Positions 1 through 6,469 of a DNA stretch of 9,471 nucleotides are shown piece by piece; within the stretch, counting starts at the first letter, position 1; the number at the start of each line of letters is the position of its first letter. Source of the stretch: Candidatus Campbellbacteria bacterium RIFCSPLOWO2_02_35_12 (GTDB lineage Bacteria > Patescibacteriota > Minisyncoccia > Phycocordibacterales > UBA2163); NCBI GenBank assembly GCA_001774455.1, contig MFAC01000036.1, positions 1 through 9,471 on the forward strand. Reading direction: 5' to 3'. The notes under the pieces were generated by a model. That model was not told the DNA's origin, ran no database searches, and saw nothing but the letters and a program-made list of their open reading frames with translations. Made by a program: the position numbers and the translations under genes.

Positions 1-1
1 C

Positions 2-106
2 TTGTTTTACGGAGTTTATGAATTTGGCGGCGAGTTCGAACCGATTATTGCTTTTTTGCTCAAAAACAGAGATTTTTTTTCCAAATCCTTTTTGACTGAT
101 GTTTAA
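2..106 (+). CDS. C-terminal end of an unrecognised protein (partial, cut by window edge)
   Basis: An open frame enters from the left edge and gives 34 residues ending in FLTDV before TAA at 104-106. It is rich in Phe, Glu and Gly, and I recognise no family. Its stop overlaps the start of the next small ORF within ATGTTTAA, an arrangement typical of translationally coupled genes. That overlap is the main support for this being real coding sequence. The 1-240 stretch looks richer in G+C than the following 200 bases, which also fits coding. The upstream part of the gene is outside the window, so its function cannot be judged. Confidence 0.5.
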   Translation: MFYGVYEFGGEFEPIIAFLLKNRDFFSKSFLTDV

Positions 107-242
107 ACATTTTTTGAACAAAACCCCAACTAAGGAAGCCAGCCCCGCCACCGCTCAGAAACCTCGTTCCAAACTCCTTTGGCTATATGGACATACTTTG
201 GCCGCGTCTTTAATCTTTATCTCTTTGTTTGCTATCCGGTAA
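99..242 (+). CDS. Small single-pass membrane protein, 47 aa, unknown function
   Basis: The ATG at 99 overlaps the stop of the preceding frame by eight bases, and the ORF ends with TAA at 240-242. The first ~24 residues are polar and basic with Ala/Pro/Thr (NKTPTKEASPATAQKPRSK). They are followed by one hydrophobic stretch, about residues 25-46, ending LIFISLFAIR. This suggests a single membrane helix with the N-terminus probably cytoplasmic. I do not recognise a family. It could be a small accessory membrane protein of the operon entering from the left. It could also be the tail of the upstream gene displaced by a frameshift, since the two frames run almost end to end. Confidence 0.45.
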   Translation: MFKHFLNKTPTKEASPATAQKPRSKLLWLYGHTLAASLIFISLFAIR

Positions 243-276
243 CACCCACCTTAACTTCTCTTCCTTTGTTGATTTA

Positions 277-295
277 GGCATAGTTTTTGTATGCC
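277..295 (+). terminator. Possible weak hairpin after the small ORF
   Basis: GGCATA (277-282) and TATGCC (290-295) form a 6-bp stem around a GTTTTTG loop, 35 bases after the small ORF stop. No T-run follows, so a terminator role is doubtful. Nothing else is evident between 243 and 339. Confidence 0.25.
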
Positions 296-339
296 CTCAA
301 GCTATCAAAAAGTGCAATATGAGTATACACATTACCATA

Positions 340-368
340 TTGACTTGATATTAATCTAATACTATATT
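340..368 (+). promoter_or_regulatory. Sigma70-type promoter of the cupredoxin gene
   Basis: TTGACT (-35, 340-345) and TATATT (-10, 363-368) are separated by exactly 17 bases, and each matches the consensus at 5 of 6 positions. Transcription would start near 375 and leave a leader of about 68 nt before the ATG at 443. Confidence 0.65.
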
Positions 369-442
369 AACAATGAAATAATAAATGTTATACTTACAGG
401 TATTATCAGACAAAATTTAATTTCTAAATTATAATAAATAAT

Positions 443-901
443 ATGAAACGAATAATAGCAATAATTATAATTATCATAATTATCATTTTTGGGTTTTTTC
501 TTATTCGTGACGGCTCGGATAATACGCAAATAAATATAGAAAATGAACAATCCGTGCGGACAATAGAAAAGGATAACCCTGCGGATACAGAGGTATCAAA
601 TGCAACTACCGATATTGACACAACCGCCGAAGTTATCTTTGTAACATACGGTGATGAAGGATTTGCTCCGAGAGAAATTGCCGTAACAAAAGGACAAACC
701 GTGCGATTTATAAACAAAGGCTCCGATAATATGTGGGTAGCATCAGACACCCATCCCACACATACGGTCTTGCCCGAATTTGATAGTAAAAAATCTCTCG
801 GTAACGGAGAAAATTATGAATTCACATTTATAAAAATCGGAGAATGGAATTATCACAATCATATAAAACCAAACTCAATCGGAACAATTATCGTTAAATA
901 A
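443..901 (+). CDS. Membrane-anchored cupredoxin-like protein, His-rich site without Cys
   Basis: This is a 152-residue protein. Residues 4-21 form an N-terminal hydrophobic anchor, mostly a run of Ile. An acidic and Thr-rich linker of about 40 residues follows. The cupredoxin fold starts at about residue 63 (GFAPREIAVTKGQTVRFINKG is the first strand pair) and ends SIGTIIVK. Cupredoxins are beta-sandwich copper or electron-carrier domains, and the anchor places this one outside the membrane. Candidate metal ligands are His104 and His107 (THPTH) and His138 and His140 (WNYHNH). The Cys expected in a blue type-1 copper loop is absent, as the region near the C-terminal ligand loop reads YHNHIKPNS. 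Metal binding may therefore be of another type, or lost. No Shine-Dalgarno precedes the ATG. The gene has its own promoter and a following hairpin, so it is probably monocistronic. Substrate and partner are unknown. Confidence 0.85.
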   Translation: MKRIIAIIIIIIIIIFGFFLIRDGSDNTQINIENEQSVRTIEKDNPADTEVSNATTDIDTTAEVIFVTYGDEGFAPREIAVTKGQTVRFINKGSDNMWVASDTHPTHTVLPEFDSKKSLGNGENYEFTFIKIGEWNYHNHIKPNSIGTIIVK

Positions 902-957
902 AAGCGGGTATTGAAATTACGCGATATAATATATCGTATGAAATAAAAACTCGGTAT

Positions 958-996
958 AATTAAAATACGCAATAATCAATATTGCGTATTTTAATT
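958..996 (+). terminator. Terminator-like hairpin between cupredoxin gene and recG
   Basis: AATTAAAATACGCAAT (958-973) and ATTGCGTATTTTAATT (981-996) are perfectly complementary over 16 bp around a 7-base loop. The right arm and following bases are T-rich but interrupted by A. The structure is nearly symmetrical, so it could act on either strand. A smaller perfect inverted repeat (CGATATA/TATATCG, 922-936) lies just before it. Confidence 0.55.
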
Positions 997-1027
997 TAAT
1001 GATATAAAACATACTTGATGCGTAAGT

Positions 1028-1033
1028 TATAAT
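1028..1033 (+). promoter_or_regulatory. -10 box of the recG promoter
   Basis: A perfect TATAAT lies 17 bases upstream of the recG ATG. No good -35 hexamer stands at 16-18 bases. If this box is used, transcription starts near 1040 and recG has almost no leader, which fits the absence of a ribosome binding site. Confidence 0.45.
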
Positions 1034-1050
1034 ATCTAATACTTATTTAT

Positions 1051-3207
1051 ATGAACTTGGACGATTTATTAGAAAATCATTTCCGCCTTTCTCAATCGCA
1101 GAAAAAAGCTCTTGAAAAATTAAGGGTATTAACATTGCGGGATTTGCTTTTTCACTTCCCTTCTCGTTATGAAAATATTACCGGCAATAAATGCGTAAGT
1201 ATGCTGAAAATCGGAGATGACGCCGTAATATACGGCAAAATAAGCGGGCTTTCAGCACGAAAATCTTTTAAAAGCAAGAAACCGATTGCCGAAGGATACA
1301 TAGGAGACGGCACAGGAAAAATAAAAATTATTTGGTTTAATCAACCCTACATAGCGAAAATGCTCCGCGACGGCGCTCTTGTAAAATTAAGCGGGAAAAC
1401 CGCGGGTAATGAAAAAAGTTTGTATATAGCAAATCCTGAAACTGAAAATATAAACAATCTCCCTATCAATATCGGCGACTCTCTGTTTGGAAATCAAAAA
1501 AACATAAATACATTCTTACCTGTTTATCCTGAAAGCCGCGGCATTACTTCCAAATGGTTTTATTATGCAATTCAAAAAATATTCAGAAATGGGTTACTGG
1601 ATAAAATTGAAGATGCAATTCCCGAAGATATCTTGAAAAAATATAATTTACCAAAACTTAAAACGGCGCTGATTTGGGTTCATACGCCCAAAAAAGAATC
1701 TGATAGCCAATCGGCGCGAAAACGATTCGCGTTCGGTGAAGTTTTTTTTATACAAATCTCAAAACAAAAAAGTCGCAAAGAATATGAAAAGAAAAAATCT
1801 TTCCGCATAAAAGCGAATGAAAAGCAGGTTAAAGAATTTATAAAGAGATTTCCTTTCTCCGCGACAGATGCGCAAAACAAAGCAATAAAAAATATTCTTA
1901 ATGATTTTGAAAAAAATAATGCTATGTCGCGACTTTTGGAAGGCGATGTCGGCTCGGGCAAAACCGCTGTTGCCGCGGCGGCTGCGTATGTTGTTGTCAC
2001 CACGCGCCCTGACGGACAAGATTTCGGAAATCTGCAAATCGCATATATGGTCCCGACAGAGATTTTAGCAAAACAGCACTTTGAGACATTCATTAAATAT
2101 TTCTCGCATCTCCCTATAAATATCGGGCTTATAACTTCAAGCGGGTGCAAAAAATTTCCTTCTAAAGTCAATTCGGACGGCGCGACAAATATTTCACGCG
2201 CTCAACTTCTTAAATGGGTCCTGAATGGAGAAATACCAATTTTGCTCGGAACGCATTCTCTTATACAAAAAACCGTAAAATTTAAGAACTTGGCTTTTAT
2301 AATCATAGACGAACAACATCGCTTTGGCACGGCGCAAAGACAAAAACTCGTGAGAAAAGACGGTATTGCGCCACATCTTCTTTCAATGACAGCAACGCCA
2401 ATACCCAGAACGCTCGCCCTTACAATATACGGCGATTTAGATTTAACTATTTTAGACGAAATGCCGAAAGGCAGAAAATCTATAATTACGGAAATCGTAA
2501 CACCAAACGGGCGCGATAATGTGTATGAAAAAATACGAGGTGAGCTCAAAATTGGCAGACAAGTTTATGTTATAACACCGAGAATAGATGAGCCGAATTT
2601 GAATAAAGAAAATATAATAAATGTGAAATCTGTAAAAGAAGAAGCGAAACGGCTGAAAAAAGATATCTTCCCGGAATATGAAATAAAAATTCTTCACAGC
2701 AAAATAAAAAATAGCGAAAAAGAAGAAGTGATGGAAAGTTTTTTAAAAAACAAAACGAATATACTTGTCGCGACATCGGTAGTTGAAGTGGGTGTAAATA
2801 TTCCAAACGCAACCGTTATAATAATAGAAGGAGCGGAAAGATTCGGACTCGCTCAGCTCCATCAGCTTCGCGGAAGAGTAATTAGAAGCAATTACCAGGC
2901 GTATTGTTATATATTTTCAGATAGCAAAACAAAAAAAACGGCTGAAAGACTCCGCGCTCTTAAAACCTCTAAAAATGGTTTTGAGCTCGCCGAATTTGAC
3001 CTGTCAATTCGCGGCTCAGGAGAACTCTATGGCAAACGACAGTCGGGGCTTTCCGATATAGCGATGGAAGCGATGAAAAATATCAAAATGGTGGAAGCCG
3101 CGCGCGAAGAAGCAAAAAAGATAGTGGAAAAAGATAATGAATTAAAAAAATATCCTGCAATAAAAGAAATTCAGGAACGCAAAACTCAAAAAATTCATTT
3201 TGAGTAG
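1051..3207 (+). CDS. recG: ATP-dependent DNA helicase RecG
   Basis: RecG is a monomeric superfamily 2 translocase that remodels stalled forks and branched DNA. This 718-residue protein is a little longer than the usual ~690. The N-terminal wedge/OB region spans roughly residues 1-230, with the strand-rich OB part around 55-130. Helicase motifs are clear: GDVGSGKT (298-305, Walker A), MVPTEILAKQH (333-343), GTHSLIQ (400-406), DEQH (420-423, Walker B), SMTATPIPRTLAL (445-457), ATSVVEVGVNIP (574-585) and the motif VI region QLHQLRGRVIRS (602-613). The RecG-specific TRG region follows (DLSIRGSGELYGKRQSGL, 650-667). Two oddities stand out: motif VI has Ile611 where RecG proteins normally have Gly (GRVGR), and a short insertion (TTRPDGQDFG) lies between motifs I and Ia. 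The ATG at 1051 gives the expected N-terminus. The gene stands alone between the cupredoxin gene and a convergent tRNA. Confidence 0.97.
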   Translation: MNLDDLLENHFRLSQSQKKALEKLRVLTLRDLLFHFPSRYENITGNKCVSMLKIGDDAVIYGKISGLSARKSFKSKKPIAEGYIGDGTGKIKIIWFNQPYIAKMLRDGALVKLSGKTAGNEKSLYIANPETENINNLPINIGDSLFGNQKNINTFLPVYPESRGITSKWFYYAIQKIFRNGLLDKIEDAIPEDILKKYNLPKLKTALIWVHTPKKESDSQSARKRFAFGEVFFIQISKQKSRKEYEKKKSFRIKANEKQVKEFIKRFPFSATDAQNKAIKNILNDFEKNNAMSRLLEGDVGSGKTAVAAAAAYVVVTTRPDGQDFGNLQIAYMVPTEILAKQHFETFIKYFSHLPINIGLITSSGCKKFPSKVNSDGATNISRAQLLKWVLNGEIPILLGTHSLIQKTVKFKNLAFIIIDEQHRFGTAQRQKLVRKDGIAPHLLSMTATPIPRTLALTIYGDLDLTILDEMPKGRKSIITEIVTPNGRDNVYEKIRGELKIGRQVYVITPRIDEPNLNKENIINVKSVKEEAKRLKKDIFPEYEIKILHSKIKNSEKEEVMESFLKNKTNILVATSVVEVGVNIPNATVIIIEGAERFGLAQLHQLRGRVIRSNYQAYCYIFSDSKTKKTAERLRALKTSKNGFELAEFDLSIRGSGELYGKRQSGLSDIAMEAMKNIKMVEAAREEAKKIVEKDNELKKYPAIKEIQERKTQKIHFE

Positions 3208-3212
3208 AGCGG

Positions 3213-3246
3213 AAATCATCAAGTCTTATCAAGGTCCAACTTTTAT
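3213..3246 (+). repeat. Degenerate third copy of the terminator-bearing repeat
   Basis: The sequence shortly after the recG stop contains ATCAAG, TCTTATC, AAGG, then GTCC in the same order as the core of the repeat at 5649-5719, with several small deletions. The palindromic hairpin is lost. It looks like a decayed member of the same family. Chance similarity in AT-rich DNA is possible. Confidence 0.35.
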
Positions 3247-3268
3247 ATTTCATCTACCATAGCAACTT

Positions 3269-3287
3269 AGGAAATGAGTTCCTTTTT
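3269..3287 (+). terminator. Weak intrinsic terminator after recG
   Basis: AGGAA (3269-3273) pairs with TTCCT (3279-3283) around a 5-base loop, and T residues continue to 3287. The stem is only 5 bp, so strength is uncertain. It lies 60 bases after the recG stop. Confidence 0.4.
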
Positions 3288-3299
3288 AATGTTTGATTT

Positions 3300-3401
3300 T
3301 TGAAAAAAAACGTGGGCGCGCCAGGACTTGAACCTGGGACCACGGAGGTATAAGCTCCGCGCTCTACCAACTGAGCTACACGCCCCCACGTTTTTTTTCA
3401 A
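3300..3401. repeat. 14-bp perfect inverted repeat enclosing tRNA-Ile
   Basis: TTGAAAAAAAACGT (3300-3313) and ACGTTTTTTTTCAA (3388-3401) are exact reverse complements immediately outside the tRNA. In the tRNA transcript (minus strand) the leader and trailer could pair and extend the acceptor stem by 14 bp, with a 2-base GG bulge on the 5' side. The first arm includes the tRNA discriminator base. The T8 tract after the tRNA 3' end can also serve as the U-run of a terminator. Confidence 0.8.
3313..3385 (-). tRNA. tRNA-Ile with UAU anticodon (reads AUA)
   Basis: Read on the minus strand, a complete 73-nt cloverleaf forms. It has acceptor GGGCGTG/CGCGCCC with one G-U pair, D stem GCTC/GAGC, and anticodon stem CGGAG/CTCCG. 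The anticodon loop is CTTATAC, the variable loop is five bases, and the T stem is CCAGG/CCTGG with loop TTCAAGT. U33 is followed by UAU and A37, so the anticodon is UAU, which is cognate to AUA (Ile). Ile identity features present are A73, C4-G69, U12-A23 and A37. Position 38 is C and pair 29-41 is G-C, which differ from the E. coli set. CCA is not encoded. Most bacteria instead read AUA with a CAU tRNA carrying lysidine made by TilS. Confidence 0.95.
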
Positions 3402-3413
3402 TATTTCTCTTCT

Positions 3414-3440
3414 GTGCTTTACCAACTGAGCTATACGCGC
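3414..3440 (-). pseudogene. 5'-half tRNA fragment (tRNA relic)
   Basis: On the minus strand the sequence GCGCGTATAGCTCAGTTGG followed by TAAAGCAC reproduces the acceptor 5' strand, positions 8-9 and the D arm of a tRNA. It closely resembles the first 27 bases of the adjacent tRNA-Ile. No anticodon arm, T arm or 3' acceptor strand follows. Instead the leader of the real tRNA begins. D-stem pairing at 13-22 is broken (C-A). It probably derives from a partial duplication or a decayed second tRNA. Confidence 0.75.
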
Positions 3441-3461
3441 ATTTGATAATATCTAATTTTA

Positions 3462-3470
3462 TTTATACCA
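3462..3470 (-). promoter_or_regulatory. Extended -10 element upstream of the tRNA-Ile transcript
   Basis: On the minus strand TGGTATAAA forms an extended -10 (TG-n-TATAAA). No clear -35 is present. Transcription would begin near 3455 and include the half-tRNA fragment in the leader of tRNA-Ile. Confidence 0.4.
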
Positions 3471-3627
3471 CATATTTTATTGATTATAAATAAATTAGAA
3501 ATTAGTCTGATAGTCGACGAATCGGTCCGCCAACTGGCAGATTTATAATCCAATGAAACTAATAATGTCTGCGACAAGTTTCGTAATTCACGATATATTA
3601 TCAATTTTGTACATACTGACAATCTAA

Positions 3628-5559
3628 TTAAGAATGTTCAATATCTTCTTTCTTCTTTGGAGTAATACCATTTACAAGAAGAAGTTTTTCAAATTCATTA
3701 CGTTCAATTGTCTCAACTTCAACAAGCTTCTCCGCAATTGCGTCAAGCGCTTGCTTGTGAGTTTTAAGTATATGTTCGGTGTTTTTGTATGCTTTATCAA
3801 TAATATGAGCAACTTCAGTATCAATTTCAGATGATACTTTTTCTGAATATTTTTTACTTATTATACCTTCACCAAACATCGTACGATCATTATCTCCTTC
3901 AAGAGCTATGGGCCCCACTTGTTCTGACATGCCGTATTTAGTAACCATATTTCGCGCAAGAGCCGTAAGTACTTGAATATCATTTGACGCGCCTGTAGTA
4001 AGGTCGTCAAACACCATCTTCTCCGCCAAATATCCGCCAAGAGATACTGCGATATCATCAAGAAATTCTTTTTTTGACTGCATCTTCCTGTCTTCAAACG
4101 GAAGTTTAAGGGTATATCCTGCCACGCGACCGCGGGAGATTATTGAAATTTTATGCACCGGGTCGGCATATGGAAGCACCGAAGCGATAAGAGCGTGTCC
4201 CGCTTCATGATAAGCGGTTATTTTCTTCTCGCGCTTTGATAATATGTGACTTTTTCTCTCAGGACCAAGCATCACTTTTTCTATTGAACGAATAAGGTCA
4301 AACTGTGATATTTTCTTTCTATTTTCGCGCGCCGCTAAAATAGCTCCTTCATTCATAAGAGAATACAAATCAGCTCCGGAAAATCCAGGCGTGCGTTCGG
4401 CAATTGTTGCGAGATTTACATCCTCGCTAAAAGGTTTCGCTCGGGCATGAATTTTCAAAATCTGTTCTCTGTCGTTTCTATCCGGCAAATCAATCACCAC
4501 TCTTCTGTCAAATCTGCCGGGACGAAGAAGCGCCGGGTCAAGGACATCCGGACGATTGGTTGCCGCCATTATAATTACTTTTTCATTCGGCTCAAAGCCG
4601 TCCATTTCCACAAGTATTTGATTTAGCGTCTGTTCTCGTTCATCGTTGCCGCCACCAACACCTGTGCCACGAACACGGCCTACGGCGTCTATTTCATCTA
4701 TAAAAATTATGGCGGGCGCCGTATGTTTTGCTATCTTAAACAAATCTCTCACACGCGATGCGCCCACACCGACAAACATCTCAACAAACTCCGAGCCAGA
4801 AATTGAAAAAAATGGAACACCCGCTTCGCCGGCGACAGCGCGCGCAAGCAATGTCTTCCCTGTCCCGCTTGCCCCCATTAAAATAACTCCTTTTGGAATA
4901 CGCGCGCCAATTTCAAGAAATTTTTTGGGATTCTTCAGAAAATCAACAATTTCTATGAGTTCTTCTTTTGCTTCCTTTGCGCCCGCCACATCATTAAATG
5001 TAACTCTTTGCGAACTATCTTTGGGGTCAATCATCCGCGCTTTTGACTGCCCGAAAGAAAACGCCTGCATACCCGCTCCCTTCATCTGTCTTGAAAGAAA
5101 CCAAATAAAAAATATAATAAATAAAAGCGGAATTAAAAACGGAGCAAGATTTCCAAGCCAGAAAAGAAAACCGCTTGGATTATTAATTTCTATTTTTACA
5201 TCTTTAAGTTTTTCCAAAGACACTCCGTAGTTTACCAATGTATCGGTAAGCGCTGTCGCTGTTTCTTTTTTTGATTTCTTTTTTTGTCCGTCCGAATAAA
5301 GAATTTCAAGCCCTTCTCCTTTCACAACAATTTCAGACACATCACCTTCATTTATTTCAATAACAAGCTGGGAGAGAGCTATTTTGTCAGATTTTGAGAT
5401 GTTCTCGGAAATTAAAGAGTAAACGGCTGTAATTATAAAAAAGATTAAAAGTGTTACAAAAATATTTTGCGGCAAAGATTTTCCCAGAAATATTTGCAGA
5501 CCTTTTTTACTGTTTTTTTTGGGTTTTTTAGGATAATTTTGTTTTTTATCTTGTTTCAT
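3628..5559 (-). CDS. ftsH: ATP-dependent zinc metalloprotease FtsH
   Basis: FtsH is a hexameric membrane AAA+ protease that degrades membrane and short-lived cytosolic proteins, including some tmRNA-tagged ones. The 643-residue length matches the family. Order of parts: basic cytoplasmic N-tail (1-30), first membrane helix (about 32-51), small extracytoplasmic domain (52-130), second helix (about 131-155), AAA+ domain, then protease domain. Motifs seen are Walker A GASGTGKT (229-236), pore loop MFVGVG (261-266), Walker B IIFIDE (284-289), second region of homology ATNRPD to RPGRFDRR (333-353), zinc site HEAGH (451-455) and the third ligand Asp527 in TTGASNDI. The usual PP in Walker A (GPPGTGKT) is AS here, which still fits GxxxxGKT. 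The start at 5559 gives a normal N-terminus, and no ribosome binding site precedes it. I see no clear terminator after the stop at 3628. Confidence 0.98.
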   Translation of the reverse strand: MKQDKKQNYPKKPKKNSKKGLQIFLGKSLPQNIFVTLLIFFIITAVYSLISENISKSDKIALSQLVIEINEGDVSEIVVKGEGLEILYSDGQKKKSKKETATALTDTLVNYGVSLEKLKDVKIEINNPSGFLFWLGNLAPFLIPLLFIIFFIWFLSRQMKGAGMQAFSFGQSKARMIDPKDSSQRVTFNDVAGAKEAKEELIEIVDFLKNPKKFLEIGARIPKGVILMGASGTGKTLLARAVAGEAGVPFFSISGSEFVEMFVGVGASRVRDLFKIAKHTAPAIIFIDEIDAVGRVRGTGVGGGNDEREQTLNQILVEMDGFEPNEKVIIMAATNRPDVLDPALLRPGRFDRRVVIDLPDRNDREQILKIHARAKPFSEDVNLATIAERTPGFSGADLYSLMNEGAILAARENRKKISQFDLIRSIEKVMLGPERKSHILSKREKKITAYHEAGHALIASVLPYADPVHKISIISRGRVAGYTLKLPFEDRKMQSKKEFLDDIAVSLGGYLAEKMVFDDLTTGASNDIQVLTALARNMVTKYGMSEQVGPIALEGDNDRTMFGEGIISKKYSEKVSSEIDTEVAHIIDKAYKNTEHILKTHKQALDAIAEKLVEVETIERNEFEKLLLVNGITPKKKEDIEHS

Positions 5560-5595
5560 TTTATTTGATTGTTTTTATAAGCAAATTAAACAATA

Positions 5596-5634
5596 ATGAT
5601 TTTAAATCATATAATATATTGTTGTTTTTGGCAA
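5596..5634 (-). promoter_or_regulatory. ftsH promoter with overlapping palindrome
   Basis: On the minus strand, TTGCCA (-35, 5634-5629) and TATGAT (-10, 5611-5606) are separated by 17 bases, each 5 of 6 to consensus. The start point would be near 5599 with a leader of about 40 nt. A perfect inverted repeat, ATGATTT-T-AAATCAT (5596-5610), covers the -10 and start region and could be an operator. It is AT-rich, so that role is only a possibility. Confidence 0.6.
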
Positions 5635-5648
5635 ATTATTGTTTCCCG

Positions 5649-5719
5649 AGTTCAATGTTGAACTACAACGCTTGGTAAAATATCAAGTGTCTTATCCAAG
5701 GACTGTCCTTGGATTTTTT
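5649..5719 (+). repeat. Terminator-bearing repeat, copy 1 (left arm of an inverted pair)
   Basis: This 71-nt unit matches the reverse complement of 7281-7351. Outer AGTTCAA (5649-5655) is shared, then 10 divergent bases, then a 54-base core (5666-5719) with two mismatches. The core holds a palindrome, ATCCAAGGAC and GTCCTTGGAT flanking one base (5694-5714), followed by TTTTTT. That is a strong rightward intrinsic terminator. The outer part also has its own palindrome here, AGTTCAA-TG-TTGAACT (5649-5664). The rest of the 5560-5973 gap is AT-rich with no gene, apart from a small GGAC/GTCC hairpin near 5738-5752. Confidence 0.9.
5694..5719 (+). terminator. Intrinsic terminator in repeat copy 1, rightward
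   Basis: A 10-bp perfect stem (realistically 8 bp with a 5-base loop), including CCAAGGA/TCCTTGG, is followed by six T. No plus-strand gene lies directly upstream, so it would block only transcription entering the smpB-ssrA block from the left. Confidence 0.7.
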
Positions 5720-5973
5720 GATTTTTTTGCTATATTCGGACATACGACGTCCAAATAAACGAATCCTTTATGTTTTTTTATTTTCTCGCTATTTTTTAAT
5801 TTCTTAACTTGCCATAGTTCGTCATTTATCGAAATAATCATAATCCCACCGATTTTTAATTACTTTATAAGTTTTTTTTATTTAACATTTTTTATATGGT
5901 GATTATTTAATTAAATCATAAATTCTTGTATTAAAAACTTAAAAAACCGTATTGCTATGTTAAGATTATAGCT

Positions 5974-6426
5974 ATGAGTTTAATACAAAATAAAAAAGTT
6001 TATCTTAATTATGAAATTCAAGAAACATTCAGCGCTGGGATAGAGCTTTTTGGTTTTGAAGTAAAATCATTGCGTAAAAAACAGGGCTCGCTTGAAGGCG
6101 CTTATATAATCACAAGAGGAAACGAAGTATTTTTAATCGGCGCGACAATTCCGCCATATCAGCCGACAAATACTCCTGATAATTATGACCCTGCGCGAAA
6201 TCGTAAATTACTTCTGACAAAAAAAGAAATTGAACGATTTTCAAGTTTTGAAAAACAAAAAGGATTGACAATAGTGCCGATTTCGGTGTATAATAAAGAA
6301 ATAAAAATAAAAATTAAAATTGGTGTCGCCAAAGGAAAGAAGAAATACGACAAAAGAGAAAGTATAAAAAAGAAGGATACTGAAAGAGATTTAAAAAGAA
6401 CATTGAAAAGAAACATTAATTTGTAA
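5974..6426 (+). CDS. smpB: SsrA-binding protein SmpB
   Basis: SmpB binds the tRNA-like domain of tmRNA and takes it into the A site of stalled ribosomes, beginning trans-translation. The 150-residue length is normal. Family motifs are in order: NYEIQETFSAGIELFGFEVKS (12-32), PPYQPTNTPDNYDPARNRKLL (60-80), GLTIVPISVYNK (97-108) and IGVAKGKKKYDKR (116-128). A basic C-terminal tail (129-150) should enter the mRNA channel as a helix. The position of the canonical His in KxxHDKR is Tyr125, a common variant. No Shine-Dalgarno is seen. TGCTATGTT (5953-5961) is a weak extended -10 just upstream, giving a nearly leaderless message. The tmRNA gene starts 43 bases after the stop on the same strand, so the two partners are probably cotranscribed. 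Confidence 0.97.
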   Translation: MSLIQNKKVYLNYEIQETFSAGIELFGFEVKSLRKKQGSLEGAYIITRGNEVFLIGATIPPYQPTNTPDNYDPARNRKLLLTKKEIERFSSFEKQKGLTIVPISVYNKEIKIKIKIGVAKGKKKYDKRESIKKKDTERDLKRTLKRNINL

Positions 6427-6437
6427 TTGGTATTTCA

Positions 6438-6469
6438 GCAAAAAATATTTTTGTAAAAATATTTTTTGC
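6438..6469 (+). repeat. Perfect 15-bp inverted repeat abutting tmRNA 5' end
   Basis: GCAAAAAATATTTTT (6438-6452) and AAAAATATTTTTTGC (6455-6469) are exact reverse complements separated by GT. The right arm ends one base before the mature tmRNA 5' end at 6470. It could form a leader hairpin in a smpB-ssrA precursor, a weak smpB terminator or a processing signal. No T-run follows, because GGGGATG comes next. Confidence 0.8.

Noticed and set aside
424..759. 111-codon minus-strand ORF
   Set aside because: It overlaps the cupredoxin gene, which has a fold signature and its own promoter.
1680..2171. 163-codon minus-strand ORF
   Set aside because: It is antisense to the recG helicase core and has no recognisable family.
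3431..3622. 63-codon minus-strand ORF
   Set aside because: It overlaps tRNA-derived sequence and intergenic DNA, and shows no coding pattern.
4646..5230. 194-codon plus-strand ORF
   Set aside because: It lies wholly antisense to the AAA+ and N-terminal parts of ftsH, whose protein motifs are complete. It is an antisense shadow.
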